Origin: Allobaileyella intestinalis
GTDB lineage: Bacteria; Bacillota; Clostridia; Peptostreptococcales; Anaerovoracaceae
Length of the DNA stretch: 64,000 nt
Direction of reading: 5' to 3'
Assembly: GCF_009695865.1 (NCBI RefSeq)
Contig: NZ_VUNB01000005.1
Coordinates: 62,001 to 126,000 of the forward strand
Every line of letters starts with the position of its first letter. Positions within the stretch are counted from its first letter, which is position 1. The notes under the pieces were generated by a model. That model made no database searches, was not told the DNA's origin, and worked only from the letters and a program-made list of their open reading frames with translations. Positions 40,094-48,408 of this stretch are shown here, one piece after another. The translations under genes were made by a program, and so were the position numbers.

Positions 40094-40498
40094 ATGGCTG
40101 TAGAAAGAACTTATATCATGCTGAAGCCTGACTGCGTGAGAAGGGGCCTCATGGGCAGAGTGATCTCAAGGATTGAGGACAAGGGCTACAAGATCGTTGA
40201 CGCTAAGATGATGCACCTGACCAGCGAGAAGCTGAGAGAGCATTATGCTCACCTGGTGGACAAGCCATTTTACCCTGACCTGGAGGCATTCATGATGTCA
40301 GGTCCGGTTCTGGCCATGATCGTAGAAGGGGAAAATGCTATTCTTGGTATGAGAAACCTCATGGGCGCCACAAAATTTGAAGATGCGGCTGCAGGTACAA
40401 TTAGAGGAGACTTTGCCAACACCACAACTGAGAACCTTATTCACGGTTCCGACTCCCCGGAGACAGCCGAGGCAGAGATAAAGAGATTTTTCGGCTAA
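40094..40498 (+). CDS. ndk: Nucleoside-diphosphate kinase
   Basis: The 134-residue protein is full length for Ndk, which balances nucleoside triphosphates through a phosphohistidine. Motifs are ERTYIMLKPDCVRRGLMG at the N-terminus, the Kpn-loop region, RNLMGATKFEDAAAGTIRGD, and ENLIHGSDSPE with the active-site H117. The typical RNVIHGSDS is slightly changed to ENLIHGSDS, which does not affect the histidine. AAGGGAG precedes the ATG. Confidence 0.96.
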   Translation: MAVERTYIMLKPDCVRRGLMGRVISRIEDKGYKIVDAKMMHLTSEKLREHYAHLVDKPFYPDLEAFMMSGPVLAMIVEGENAILGMRNLMGATKFEDAAAGTIRGDFANTTTENLIHGSDSPETAEAEIKRFFG

Positions 40499-40578
40499 AT
40501 ATTCGGCTAATTAACTGCAACTGCCTTAATGTAAGCAAATTGTATTAATTTACAAAATATTCATGGCAAAATAAAGCC

Positions 40579-40645
40579 TTGACATAATTGCTTATCTGTC
40601 GTAACATAAACATACACTTTACCGCTTTACTTAGTTAAAGCGGTA
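40579..40645 (+). promoter_or_regulatory. Promoter and 5' stem of the amino-acid ABC operon
   Basis: TTGACA at 40579-40584 and TAACAT at 40602-40607 are 17 bases apart. A perfect 10-bp hairpin (40620-40629 with 40636-40645, TACCGCTTTA) would begin within about ten bases of the transcript start. It could protect the mRNA end or be an operator. It is not a good terminator for ndk because it lies downstream of this promoter and lacks a T-run. Confidence 0.7.
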
Positions 40646-40708
40646 ATATTTTGAAACATTTACTTTACTACGGTAACACACTAATATCATAGAGCAAGGG
40701 AGAATGGA

Positions 40709-41530
40709 ATGAAGAGAAAGATTCTGGCACTAGTACTAGTATGCGTAATGGCAGGAACAATGGGTCTTCTCACAGGATGCGGAGCAGGGCAAAGCAAAAC
40801 AGACTGGGAGTATATTAAGGACAAGGGAACTCTGGTAATCGGACTGGACGACACTTTTGCACCAATGGGATTCAGAGACAAGGATAACAAGCTGGTAGGA
40901 TTCGATATAGATCTGGCAAGAGCAGTCGGCAAGGAACTGGGTGTAAAGGTTAAGTTCAAGCCAATTGAATGGAAGGCAAAGGAAGCTGAGCTGAAGTCCA
41001 AGAACATCGACTGCATCTGGAATGGTATGTCAGCAACACCGGACAGACAGAAGAGCATGTCCCTTTCCAAGAAATACCTTGAGAACAAGATTCTGGTAAT
41101 GTCCCTGAACCCTTCACTGAATATTAAGAGCGCTGACGAGCTTAAGAATTACAAAATCGGCACACAGGCCGGATCTGCCGCTCTGGAGGCTATTCAGAAG
41201 AACTCAAAGTACGATGAGTTTAAGGATAATATTTCAGAGTACGACACATACGACCAGGCTATTCTGGACATGAAGGCAGGAAGAATAGATGCAGTTGCAA
41301 TTGACCAGGTATACGCTATCTACAATAATGCAAACAAGGACAGACTTTATCAGTCCGACTTTAACTTCGGCGCAGATTACTATGCAGTAGGCTTCAGAAA
41401 AGAAGACAAGGAGACTACAAAGAAGTTCAACGAGGCACTGAAGAAGGTTATCGACAATGGACAGGCTGAGGAGATCAGCCAGAAGTGGTTCGGAACAAAT
41501 ATGGTAGTTTTCGAGGGATATAGCAAATAG
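40709..41530 (+). CDS. Amino-acid ABC transporter, substrate-binding lipoprotein
   Basis: The 273-residue protein has a lipoprotein signal with lipobox LLTGC, so C24 would be lipidated and hold it outside the membrane. The rest is a family 3 binding protein: GTLVIGLDDTFAPMGFRDK, VGFDIDLARAVGKELGVKV, LKSKNIDCIWNGMSATPDR, IGTQAGSAALEAI and MKAGRIDAVAIDQVYAIY. Such proteins bind polar amino acids or cystine, and the ligand cannot be told. It is first in an operon with the permease and ATPase. A strong hairpin after its stop (41542-41570) probably raises its level over theirs. Confidence 0.92.
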   Translation: MKRKILALVLVCVMAGTMGLLTGCGAGQSKTDWEYIKDKGTLVIGLDDTFAPMGFRDKDNKLVGFDIDLARAVGKELGVKVKFKPIEWKAKEAELKSKNIDCIWNGMSATPDRQKSMSLSKKYLENKILVMSLNPSLNIKSADELKNYKIGTQAGSAALEAIQKNSKYDEFKDNISEYDTYDQAILDMKAGRIDAVAIDQVYAIYNNANKDRLYQSDFNFGADYYAVGFRKEDKETTKKFNEALKKVIDNGQAEEISQKWFGTNMVVFEGYSK

Positions 41531-41541
41531 TCAAGTGAAAA

Positions 41542-41570
41542 ACGGGGCTGGAGCGTTGCTTCAGCCCCGT
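41542..41570 (+). terminator. Intercistronic hairpin after the binding-protein gene
   Basis: ACGGGGCTG at 41542-41550 pairs perfectly with CAGCCCCGT at 41562-41570. There is no T-run, so it more likely protects the upstream message or partly attenuates than stops transcription. Confidence 0.65.
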
Positions 41571-41598
41571 ATATCTGATATTGGAAGAGGACGACACA

Positions 41599-42246
41599 AT
41601 GGCCGATTATATTGGACTGATAATACCTGCACTGATGAAGGGAGCTGTGGTTTCCCTGGAGCTGTTCTGTGTGACACTTGTTCTGTCACTGCCCCTGGGC
41701 CTTCTGGTATGTCTGGGAGAGAACAGCAGAATAAAAATAATAAGCTGGATTTTCAAAGCATATGTTTTTGTTTTCAGAGGAACTCCCCTGATGCTTCAGC
41801 TGTTTTTCTTCTACTTCTTCTTCCCTATAAACATGGGAGTAAGGATGAATGCTTTTACAACAGCCTCTCTTACATTCGTTCTTAATTATGCAGCGTATTT
41901 TGCAGAAATTTACAGAGGCGGAATTAACAGCATTGACAAAGGCCAGTACGAGGCGGCCAATTCTCTGGGACTTTCCAGGACTCAGACACTGTTCGGTATC
42001 ATTCTTCCCCAGACCTTCAGAGTTGTACTTCCTCCCATTTCCAACGAGGTTATTGTTCTCATTAAGGATACTGCACTGGCATCGGCCATAGCTCTGGTTG
42101 ACATAATGAGAGTTTCAGAGATGATCGTCAACAGGGACGGAAGTCTGGCAGCTTATGTAATCGCTGCAGGAATGTACCTTGTATTCACCTTCTTCATGAC
42201 AGTAATACTTACAAGGCTGGAGAAGAGGTTTTCGAAATTCGAATAA
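41599..42246 (+). CDS. Amino-acid ABC transporter, permease
   Basis: The 215-residue protein has about five membrane helices and the HisMQ-type signature. [18 protein letters not shown] is the early loop, and [20 protein letters not shown] carries the EAA loop that contacts the ATPase. The order of binding protein, permease and ATPase and the small size indicate a homodimeric channel for polar amino acids. GGAAGAGG eight bases before the ATG at 41599 supports the start. An in-frame TTG at 41581 does not have one. Confidence 0.92.
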   Translation: MADYIGLIIPALMKGAVVSLELFCVTLVLSLPLGLLVCLGENSRIKIISWIFKAYVFVFRGTPLMLQLFFFYFFFPINMGVRMNAFTTASLTFVLNYAAYFAEIYRGGINSIDKGQYEAANSLGLSRTQTLFGIILPQTFRVVLPPISNEVIVLIKDTALASAIALVDIMRVSEMIVNRDGSLAAYVIAAGMYLVFTFFMTVILTRLEKRFSKFE

Positions 42247-42298
42247 CTCCGCATGGACAGAAGATTTTTTTCAATATAAGCTGATCGGGAGACAAAAC

Positions 42299-43060
42299 AT
42301 GGCAATTCTTGAGATGAAGAATATAATTAAGGATTTCGGCGGGGTATCTGCTGTAAACGGAGTAAGCCTGTCGGTAGAGCAGGGAGAAACGCTGGCAGTA
42401 ATAGGGCCCTCTGGATCGGGAAAATCTACTTTGCTGAGGTGCATGAACTGTCTGGAGAAGATAGACAGCGGGGAGATAACCCTGAAGGGTGAGACTTTTG
42501 TAAAAAACCAGGCTGGAAAAGCGGTGTACCTGCCGGAGAAGGAACTGAAAAGGATTTCCTCGGAGATGGGAATGGTGTTTCAGCACTTTAACCTCTTTCC
42601 TCACATGACGTGTCTGGAGAATATTACATATGCCCCTGTAAAGGTGAAAAAGATGGATAGAGCCAAGGCTGAAGCCAGGGGAATGGAGCTTCTGGAAAAA
42701 GTCGGACTGGCGGACAAGCGGGACCAGTATCCTTCCCACCTTTCTGGAGGGCAGAAACAGCGAATCGCTATTGCCAGAGGCCTGGCCATGGATCCTGAGA
42801 TAATGCTGTTCGATGAACCTACTTCTGCCCTCGACCCGGAGATTACAGGAGAGGTCCTTCAGGTTATGAAAGAGCTGTCAGATGCTCACACCACAATGGT
42901 TGTGGTCACCCATGAGATGGGCTTTGCCAGAGAGGTCTCGGACAGAGTAGTGTTCATGAACAAGGGGAAGATAGAAGAAGAGGGTACCCCGGAAAAAATA
43001 TTCGGCTCTCCGGACAGCGTGCGGCTCAGAGAGTTTCTCAGTTCTGTTGTCAGCGCCTAG
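42299..43060 (+). CDS. Amino-acid ABC transporter, ATP-binding subunit
   Basis: The 253-residue protein has Walker [10 protein letters not shown] (36-44), a Q-loop at [12 protein letters not shown], the signature LSGGQKQR, Walker [15 protein letters not shown], and the switch histidine in VTHEMGF. This is the GlnQ/HisP group. A short insertion ([18 protein letters not shown]) after the first strands is seen in several amino-acid transporters. GGGAG precedes the ATG. It ends 12 bp before the convergent threonine aldolase gene, with no clear terminator in between. Confidence 0.94.
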   Translation: MAILEMKNIIKDFGGVSAVNGVSLSVEQGETLAVIGPSGSGKSTLLRCMNCLEKIDSGEITLKGETFVKNQAGKAVYLPEKELKRISSEMGMVFQHFNLFPHMTCLENITYAPVKVKKMDRAKAEARGMELLEKVGLADKRDQYPSHLSGGQKQRIAIARGLAMDPEIMLFDEPTSALDPEITGEVLQVMKELSDAHTTMVVVTHEMGFAREVSDRVVFMNKGKIEEEGTPEKIFGSPDSVRLREFLSSVVSA

Positions 43061-43072
43061 TGGCGGATGTAT

Positions 43073-44131
43073 TTACTTTTCATTCTGCCTTGTGGACTTA
43101 AGAGCTTCATCCAGGTATTTTTCAAGTTCAAGTATTTGAGCTTCGGTGGTTGCCCAGCTGGTTACGAAGCGGACAGGTGTGGCTTCTTCCAGCTCAGGCC
43201 CCCACATTTCGAAACGGACGTTTTCTGACAACTTGTGGATAAGCTTATTTTCCATGAGGAAAAACTGCTGGTTCGTTGGAGAATCGATGTGAAGCTTTAT
43301 GCCCCGGTCTGTAAAGAGTTTTCGCAGTTCCATGGCCCGCTCAATGCCGTTTCTTCCCAGCTGGTAATAAAGACCGTCCGTAAAGAGGGTATCGAACTGG
43401 ATGCCTGTAAGACGTCCCTTGGCCAGCATGGCTCCATGCTGCTTTATTATGGTGTAGAAATTGGCAGGGGCGTTTTTCTTTGTAAACACCAGAGCTTCTC
43501 CGTTCAGAGTTCCCACCTTCGTTCCTCCGATGTAAAAAAGATCGGCCAGCTTTGAGATCAGTGGAAGATCCACGTCTGTTTCTGCCATCAGGCCGTAGGC
43601 CAGCCTTGCGCCGTCAATATAGAGAGGAATGTTGTATTCATGACAGAGGCTGGAAAGCTGGGTGAGTTCTGAGGCAGTGTACAGTGTGCCAAGTTCTGTT
43701 GGATGAGAAATGTACACCATTCCCGGGAAGACCATGTTCGGATACGTTCCGTCAGCCCAGAACTGTTCAATGAGGGTGCGGACGTCAGATGCCTTGATTT
43801 TTCCATCGTATGAAGGTACTGTAAGAACCTTGTGACCGAGAAATTCGATAGCGCCGGACTCGTGGACGTTTATGTGTCCTGTGGTCCCTGCAATAACTCC
43901 TTCGTAGGGCCTTAGCATGGAATCAATGGCGATGGCGTTAGTCTGTGTGCCTCCGCTGAGGAAATATACGTCTCCTTCCGGGCACTGGCAGGCTTCCTTA
44001 ATCTTTTCTTTTGCTGAAGCAGTAAAAGGGTCATTTCCGTATCCCGGGTACTGTTCTCTGTTAACACGGGCAAAGGCCTCGAGAATTTTTTCATGGCATC
44101 CTTCAGTATAATCACATTCAAATGAAAGCAT
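43073..44131 (-). CDS. Low-specificity L-threonine aldolase-like PLP enzyme
   Basis: The 352-residue protein is of the beta-eliminating lyase / threonine aldolase type. It has YPGYGNDPFT at the N-terminus, FLSGGTQTNAIAIDSML (cofactor phosphate loop), HINVHESGAIE, MVYISHPTELGTLY, LYIDGARLAYG (D173 holds the PLP ring) and YIGGTKVGTLNGEA, with K205 as Schiff-base lysine. The usual reaction is cleavage of L-threonine or L-allo-threonine to glycine and acetaldehyde. Related enzymes use phenylserine or other beta-hydroxy amino acids. GGAGGAGG precedes the ATG. It is monocistronic. Confidence 0.88.
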   Translation of the reverse strand: MLSFECDYTEGCHEKILEAFARVNREQYPGYGNDPFTASAKEKIKEACQCPEGDVYFLSGGTQTNAIAIDSMLRPYEGVIAGTTGHINVHESGAIEFLGHKVLTVPSYDGKIKASDVRTLIEQFWADGTYPNMVFPGMVYISHPTELGTLYTASELTQLSSLCHEYNIPLYIDGARLAYGLMAETDVDLPLISKLADLFYIGGTKVGTLNGEALVFTKKNAPANFYTIIKQHGAMLAKGRLTGIQFDTLFTDGLYYQLGRNGIERAMELRKLFTDRGIKLHIDSPTNQQFFLMENKLIHKLSENVRFEMWGPELEEATPVRFVTSWATTEAQILELEKYLDEALKSTRQNEK

Positions 44132-44293
44132 TGGCGGTCCTCCTCCGAATAGTTTCAGAAATTATTTCCCTTTTCTCAAATAAGAGCAAATAAATTCATT
44201 ACTGTTTTAATATCAATGGACAAAGTATATAATAAAAAACAGTGAACCGCTACGGTGGGGATAGGAAGTTTGACTTTTACAGGAGAGACAGCC

Positions 44294-45217
44294 ATGAAAA
44301 GAACTGATACGACAATCCAGTCCACAAACGAAAAGAATCAGCTCCACGTAATAATCTGGGAGCCGGAAGATGATCCAAAGGCTGTGGTTCAGCTGGTTCA
44401 TGGCATGGCCGAATATATGGACAGGTACCATGAGTTTGCCAGGTATCTTACAGACCGGGGATATGCGGTAATCGGTCATGATCATCTGGGTCACGGAAAG
44501 ACCGTAAACGACCCATCTGAGCTTGGCTTTTTTGCAAAGGAGAATGGGGACCGCATAGTGATAATGGACATGTACGGTGTTACGAGGCTGGCTCAGAGAA
44601 GGTGGCCGGACAAGCCGGTGTTCATTCTTGGACACAGCATGGGTTCCTTCATGGTTAGGAAATACATAACAAAATACTCCGATGAGATCGCCGGTGCTGT
44701 TGTAATGGGAACAGGTTTTCAGCCGGCTGCCGCTGCTGATATGGGGATAATGATTACAAATCACCACATCCGGAAACACGGCCACATGTATGTGAGCAAG
44801 ACAGTGAGCAACATGGCTATGGGAGGATATAACAAAAAGTTCAAACCTAACAGAACGCCGGTAGACTGGCTTTCTGTTAATGAGGAAAATGTGGATCAGT
44901 ACATGGCTGATGAGCTGTGCGGATTCAATTTTACAGTTTCTGCTTATAACGATTTCTTTCACATTATCAAGGATCTGGCTGAAAGCAGGGACAGTGAAAG
45001 AATATCCAGAAGCCTTCCAGTTCTTATTACTTCAGGAGAGGTGGATCCGGTTGGAGGCGTGAAGGCCTGCATGGCACTGGAAAAGAAATACAAGAAGATG
45101 GGAATGGAAGATGTTGAGGTGAAGATTTTCCCAGGTGACAGACACGAGATCCTGAACGAAAATGACAAAGACGTGGTGTTCAGGGAAATGGGAGACTGGT
45201 TTGACAGCAAACTTTAA
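44294..45217 (+). CDS. Alpha/beta hydrolase (monoacylglycerol lipase / lysophospholipase-like)
   Basis: The 307-residue protein has an oxyanion loop at VQLVHGMAEYMDRYHEFA, GHDHLGHGKT, the nucleophile elbow ILGHSMGSF (S115), a C-terminal acid near SGEVDPVGG and the histidine in FPGDRHEILNE. This is the serine aminopeptidase S33 / Hydrolase_4 pattern typical of lysophospholipases and monoacylglycerol lipases. It has no signal peptide. AGGAGAG six bases before the ATG at 44294 sets the start. A strong terminator follows. Confidence 0.88.
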   Translation: MKRTDTTIQSTNEKNQLHVIIWEPEDDPKAVVQLVHGMAEYMDRYHEFARYLTDRGYAVIGHDHLGHGKTVNDPSELGFFAKENGDRIVIMDMYGVTRLAQRRWPDKPVFILGHSMGSFMVRKYITKYSDEIAGAVVMGTGFQPAAAADMGIMITNHHIRKHGHMYVSKTVSNMAMGGYNKKFKPNRTPVDWLSVNEENVDQYMADELCGFNFTVSAYNDFFHIIKDLAESRDSERISRSLPVLITSGEVDPVGGVKACMALEKKYKKMGMEDVEVKIFPGDRHEILNENDKDVVFREMGDWFDSKL

Positions 45218-45257
45218 TGCAGTACGGTAAAGGGGAAACCGGCTGCATGTCTTAACT

Positions 45258-45294
45258 GTGGCGGCCGAACAATTATTTCAGGCCGCCACTTTTT
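45258..45294 (+). terminator. Terminator after the alpha/beta hydrolase gene
   Basis: GTGGCGGCC at 45258-45266 pairs with GGCCGCCAC at 45281-45289, and TTTTT follows. Confidence 0.9.
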
Positions 45295-45318
45295 GCGGCC
45301 TGAAAACAGTATTTTTTC

Positions 45319-45346
45319 TTGCATAAGAATTTTCCGCTTGTATAAT
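45319..45346 (+). promoter_or_regulatory. Promoter of the uracil permease gene
   Basis: TTGCAT at 45319-45324, 16 bases, TATAAT at 45341-45346. The leader to the ATG is about 36 bases, too short for a PyrR-type attenuator. Confidence 0.7.
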
Positions 45347-45388
45347 ATTTTAGGATTTTTTTACTTTGTTAACCGGAAGGAAGGATTT

Positions 45389-46705
45389 ATGGGAACGAGA
45401 AGAGTAATAGGTGTAACTGAGAGAGTACCCATCGGGAAGGGAATTCCACTAAGTATTCAGCACACATTTGCTATGTTCAGTGCGTCAGTACTTGTGCCCT
45501 TTATTCTGGGTATCAGCCCGGCCATAGCCTTGCTTATGAACGGCATAGGAACGCTTCTGTTTATTCTGATTACAAAGGGCAAGGCTCCTGCATATCTGGG
45601 TTCCAGTTTTGCATTTATCTCACCGGCCCTTCTGGTAATTAACGACCCTCACCTGGGATATCAGTATGCTCTGGGAGGATTCGTTATTACAGGTATCATT
45701 TTCATGTCCGTTGCTGTTCTTGTAAAATTTGTAGGGGTAAAATGGATTGACGTGGTTCTGCCGCCGGCTGCAATGGGTCCGGTAGTTGCTCTTATCGGTC
45801 TTGAACTGGCAGGAAACGCTGCCCAGAACGGAGGAATAGTTCTTACTGATACATATACCCACATAAATCCGAAGTTCGTAATAGTCTTCCTTATCACTCT
45901 GCTGATGGCAGTTTTCGGACAGGTTCTCCTCAGAGGCTTTGCCTCAGCCATCGCCATTCTCATTTCCATCATTGTGGGATATGTGGCTGCACTGGCTATG
46001 GGAATCGTTGACTTCACTTCACTTAACAGCGAAACCTGGTTTGCGATGCCGAACTTCCTTTTGCCTAAGTTCAATCTTCAGGCAGTGCTGATCATTATTC
46101 CTGCATCTCTTACGGTAATATCAGAGCACATCGGCCACCAGGTAGTTACATCTGAAATCGTGGGATACAATCTTCTGGAGGATCCAGGCCTTCAGAGATC
46201 TCTGTTTGCCGACGGAATTTCAACCACTCTTTCCGGATTGTGCGGATCAGTTCCTACAACTACCTACGGAGAGAACATCGGAGTAATGGCAATTACGAAG
46301 GTATACAGTGTATGGGTAATTGGGGGAGCAGCAGTATTCTCCATCATGCTTTCATTCATTGGAAAAGCTTCCGGGTTGATTCAGACCATACCGGCTCCTG
46401 TAATGGGAGGAGTAAGCTTCCTGCTGTATGGTATGATAGGAGCCTCTGGAATCAGGCTTATGGTAGATTCAAAAATTGATTACAGCAAACCGAGAAACCT
46501 GGCTCTCACTTCTGTAGTATTTATTACAGGACTTTCCGGAGCATTTATCCAGATGGGATCTGTGAAGCTCACTGGAATGTCTCTGGCAACAGTTGTAGGA
46601 ATGGGCCTGGGCCTGATCTTCTACGTTCTGGACAAGCTGGGTCTGACTAACGACAAAGAAGCAGAAGAGGCAGAGAAAGAGTCAGGAGCAAAGGCAGAAC
46701 AATAA
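45389..46705 (+). CDS. Uracil/xanthine permease (NCS2 family)
   Basis: The 438-residue protein has about 14 membrane segments with NCS2 signatures: LSIQHTFAMFSASVLVPFIL at the first helix, APAYLGSSFAFISP, VVLPPAAMGPVVALIGLEL, SEHIGHQ with the substrate glutamate (about residue 245), and TTYGENIGVMAITKVYS, the second half-helix. These match uracil permeases (UraA/PyrP) more closely than xanthine or urate ones. GGAAGGAAGG precedes the ATG. The small membrane protein gene at 46736 follows 30 bp later and may be cotranscribed. The C-terminus is acidic (EAEEAEKES). Confidence 0.88.
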   Translation: MGTRRVIGVTERVPIGKGIPLSIQHTFAMFSASVLVPFILGISPAIALLMNGIGTLLFILITKGKAPAYLGSSFAFISPALLVINDPHLGYQYALGGFVITGIIFMSVAVLVKFVGVKWIDVVLPPAAMGPVVALIGLELAGNAAQNGGIVLTDTYTHINPKFVIVFLITLLMAVFGQVLLRGFASAIAILISIIVGYVAALAMGIVDFTSLNSETWFAMPNFLLPKFNLQAVLIIIPASLTVISEHIGHQVVTSEIVGYNLLEDPGLQRSLFADGISTTLSGLCGSVPTTTYGENIGVMAITKVYSVWVIGGAAVFSIMLSFIGKASGLIQTIPAPVMGGVSFLLYGMIGASGIRLMVDSKIDYSKPRNLALTSVVFITGLSGAFIQMGSVKLTGMSLATVVGMGLGLIFYVLDKLGLTNDKEAEEAEKESGAKAEQ

Positions 46706-46735
46706 TAAACTAGTACATCTGAAGGATATAAACAA

Positions 46736-47242
46736 ATGAGCAATTTTGACAGGATTACAGGAGTACAGAAGAAGAGCATCAGAAACCATGGGATAATTGC
46801 AGTTGTTCTGATTCTGATCGGAGTAGTGGTATCTATTGGAAAACAGGTATCAGGATATATTTCGGCCATTCTGGGTGTTATTCTCCTGATTACAGTATGG
46901 TCTCAGTACAAATCTTATTCCCGTGAAATCAATAAGGTAAGAGACAATCTGGAACAGTTCAAAAAAGAAGTTGATAATGGAAAGGTATATGATGCTTTCG
47001 GGGTAGTACTAACTCCCAACTACGCAGTTGTTGAAGGAAGAGAGCTTCATATATACAAACTGAAGACCATGAAGAAGTTCGAGGTTGGAATTGAAGAGAA
47101 AATAAGAAAGGCTCTCTTCCTTACAGATAAAGAGGGAAAAAGATATCAGATTGCAGAGACATACACAGGAGACGGCCGTCAGGAGCAGTTCGATATTCTA
47201 TACGGCGATCTGAAAGACTATTTCAGAAAGAGACACAGATAG
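46736..47242 (+). CDS. Small membrane protein of unknown function
   Basis: The 168-residue protein has two hydrophobic segments (IIAVVLILIGVVVSI and YISAILGVILLITVW, about 20-56). A short coiled-coil-like stretch follows (REINKVRDNLEQFKKEVDNG), then a soluble domain of about 85 residues rich in beta-type segments (AVVEGRELHIYKLKTMKKF, GKRYQIAETYTGDGRQEQF). I do not recognise the family. The C-terminal part could be PH-like from its strand pattern, which is a guess. AAGGA nine bases before the ATG supports the start. It lies 30 bp after the uracil permease and is closed by a terminator at 47324. Confidence 0.65.
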   Translation: MSNFDRITGVQKKSIRNHGIIAVVLILIGVVVSIGKQVSGYISAILGVILLITVWSQYKSYSREINKVRDNLEQFKKEVDNGKVYDAFGVVLTPNYAVVEGRELHIYKLKTMKKFEVGIEEKIRKALFLTDKEGKRYQIAETYTGDGRQEQFDILYGDLKDYFRKRHR

Positions 47243-47323
47243 AATCTGGTGACTGCTGAGTATTTTTATGAAAAATCGTGGATAATCCATCATGGATTAA
47301 CGTAAGTTTAACGATGTTATCTG

Positions 47324-47350
47324 AAACCTGCCAATTGCGGCAGGTTTTTT
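47324..47350 (+). terminator. Terminator of the uracil permease transcript
   Basis: AAACCTGCC at 47324-47332 pairs with GGCAGGTTT at 47339-47347, and the T-run reaches 47350. Confidence 0.9.
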
Positions 47351-47413
47351 GTTGTAATACACAAAATGAACAGGGCTGTGTTTGATGTACATAACAATAA
47401 ACATTTAATTGCC

Positions 47414-47496
47414 TTGTTCGAAGTTTGATGGTTCTGTAAAATATATAAAGAGAACGTGTAAAGTGTATATGCATGTATGTTCGAACCTGCATGCAT
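47414..47496 (+). promoter_or_regulatory. Promoter and 28-bp palindrome of the sugar-acid operon
   Basis: TTGTTC at 47414-47419, 17 bases, TAAAAT at 47437-47442. From 47469 to 47496 lies an interrupted palindrome, ATGCATGTATGTTCGAAC then CTGCATGCAT. It matches its own complement except at two positions on each side of the centre TTCGAA. GTTCGAAG recurs across the -35 box. This is likely the binding site of the regulator of the catabolic cluster, downstream of the transcript start. Confidence 0.6.
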
Positions 47497-47519
47497 TTCT
47501 GGAAAGGATGTACATAGAT

Positions 47520-48407
47520 ATGAAATTAGGCTTTGTGGGTCTGGGAATTATGGGACGCCCTATGGCGAAACATCTGGTTCAGGCAGGATATGATGTAATG
47601 GTAACCGATCTGAATCAGAACCTGGTTGATGAACTGGTTCAGATGGGTGCATCTTCAGGCAGCTACAGCGAAATGGGCAGTCAGTGCGACATCGTCATGA
47701 TGATTCTGCCAAATGCGTCCATAGTGAAGTCTGTAATTTTCGGTGAAGACGGAGTGGCATCATCCATGAAGGAGGGGGGCATCATTATCGATCACAGCTC
47801 CGTTACACCTGTTGAGTCAAAAGAATGCTATGATGCTCTGAAAGAAAAGGGAATCGGATTCCTGGATGCCCCTGTATCAGGTGGCGAGCCTGGAGCAGTT
47901 GCCGGTTCACTGGCAATAATGGTCGGTGGAGATGAAGAGGTATTTGCAAAGGCAGAACCTTATCTTCAGGCCTATGCAAGTTCTGTTCTGAGAATAGGTG
48001 AGTCAGGAGGAGGCAGTATTGCAAAACTGGCCAACCAGATTATCGTAAACAACAATATTGCTATTGTCTCTGAAGCCCTTGTATTCGCAAAGAAGGCAGG
48101 AGCTGATCCAGAGAAAGTTTACCAGGCAATCAGAAGCGGACTTGCAGGTTCTTCAGTACTTGATGCCAAAGCACCTATGATGATCGATCACAATTTCGTT
48201 CCGGGCGGCACCATCAAGGTAAATCACAAGGACATTACAAATGTAATTAAGACGGCTCATTCCATTGATGTTCCTGTGCCATATACAGCACAGCTCTACG
48301 AAATAATGCAGTCCCTTAAGGTTCACGGACATCTTGGTGACGATCACGCCGGCATAGTACAGTATTTCGAGACCCTGGCCGACGTGTCTGTCGAAAAGGA
48401 GAAGTAA
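47520..48407 (+). CDS. Beta-hydroxyacid dehydrogenase (GarR/LtnD-like)
   Basis: The 295-residue protein has the NAD site GFVGLGIMGRPMAKHLVQAG, the substrate loop DAPVSGGEPGA, the helix-spanning GGGSIAKLANQIIVNNNIA with catalytic lysine in KLANQ, and the C-terminal KDITNV and HGHLGDDHAGIVQYFE. Members include tartronate semialdehyde reductase, 3-hydroxyisobutyrate dehydrogenase, and L-threonate or D-erythronate 2-dehydrogenases. The next two genes are DUF1537 kinases and PdxA2, so a four-carbon sugar-acid dehydrogenase is most likely. That choice rests on context. It ends one base before the next gene's ATG. AAAGGATG gives the ribosome site for ATG at 47520. Confidence 0.85.
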   Translation: MKLGFVGLGIMGRPMAKHLVQAGYDVMVTDLNQNLVDELVQMGASSGSYSEMGSQCDIVMMILPNASIVKSVIFGEDGVASSMKEGGIIIDHSSVTPVESKECYDALKEKGIGFLDAPVSGGEPGAVAGSLAIMVGGDEEVFAKAEPYLQAYASSVLRIGESGGGSIAKLANQIIVNNNIAIVSEALVFAKKAGADPEKVYQAIRSGLAGSSVLDAKAPMMIDHNFVPGGTIKVNHKDITNVIKTAHSIDVPVPYTAQLYEIMQSLKVHGHLGDDHAGIVQYFETLADVSVEKEK

Positions 48408-48408
48408 G

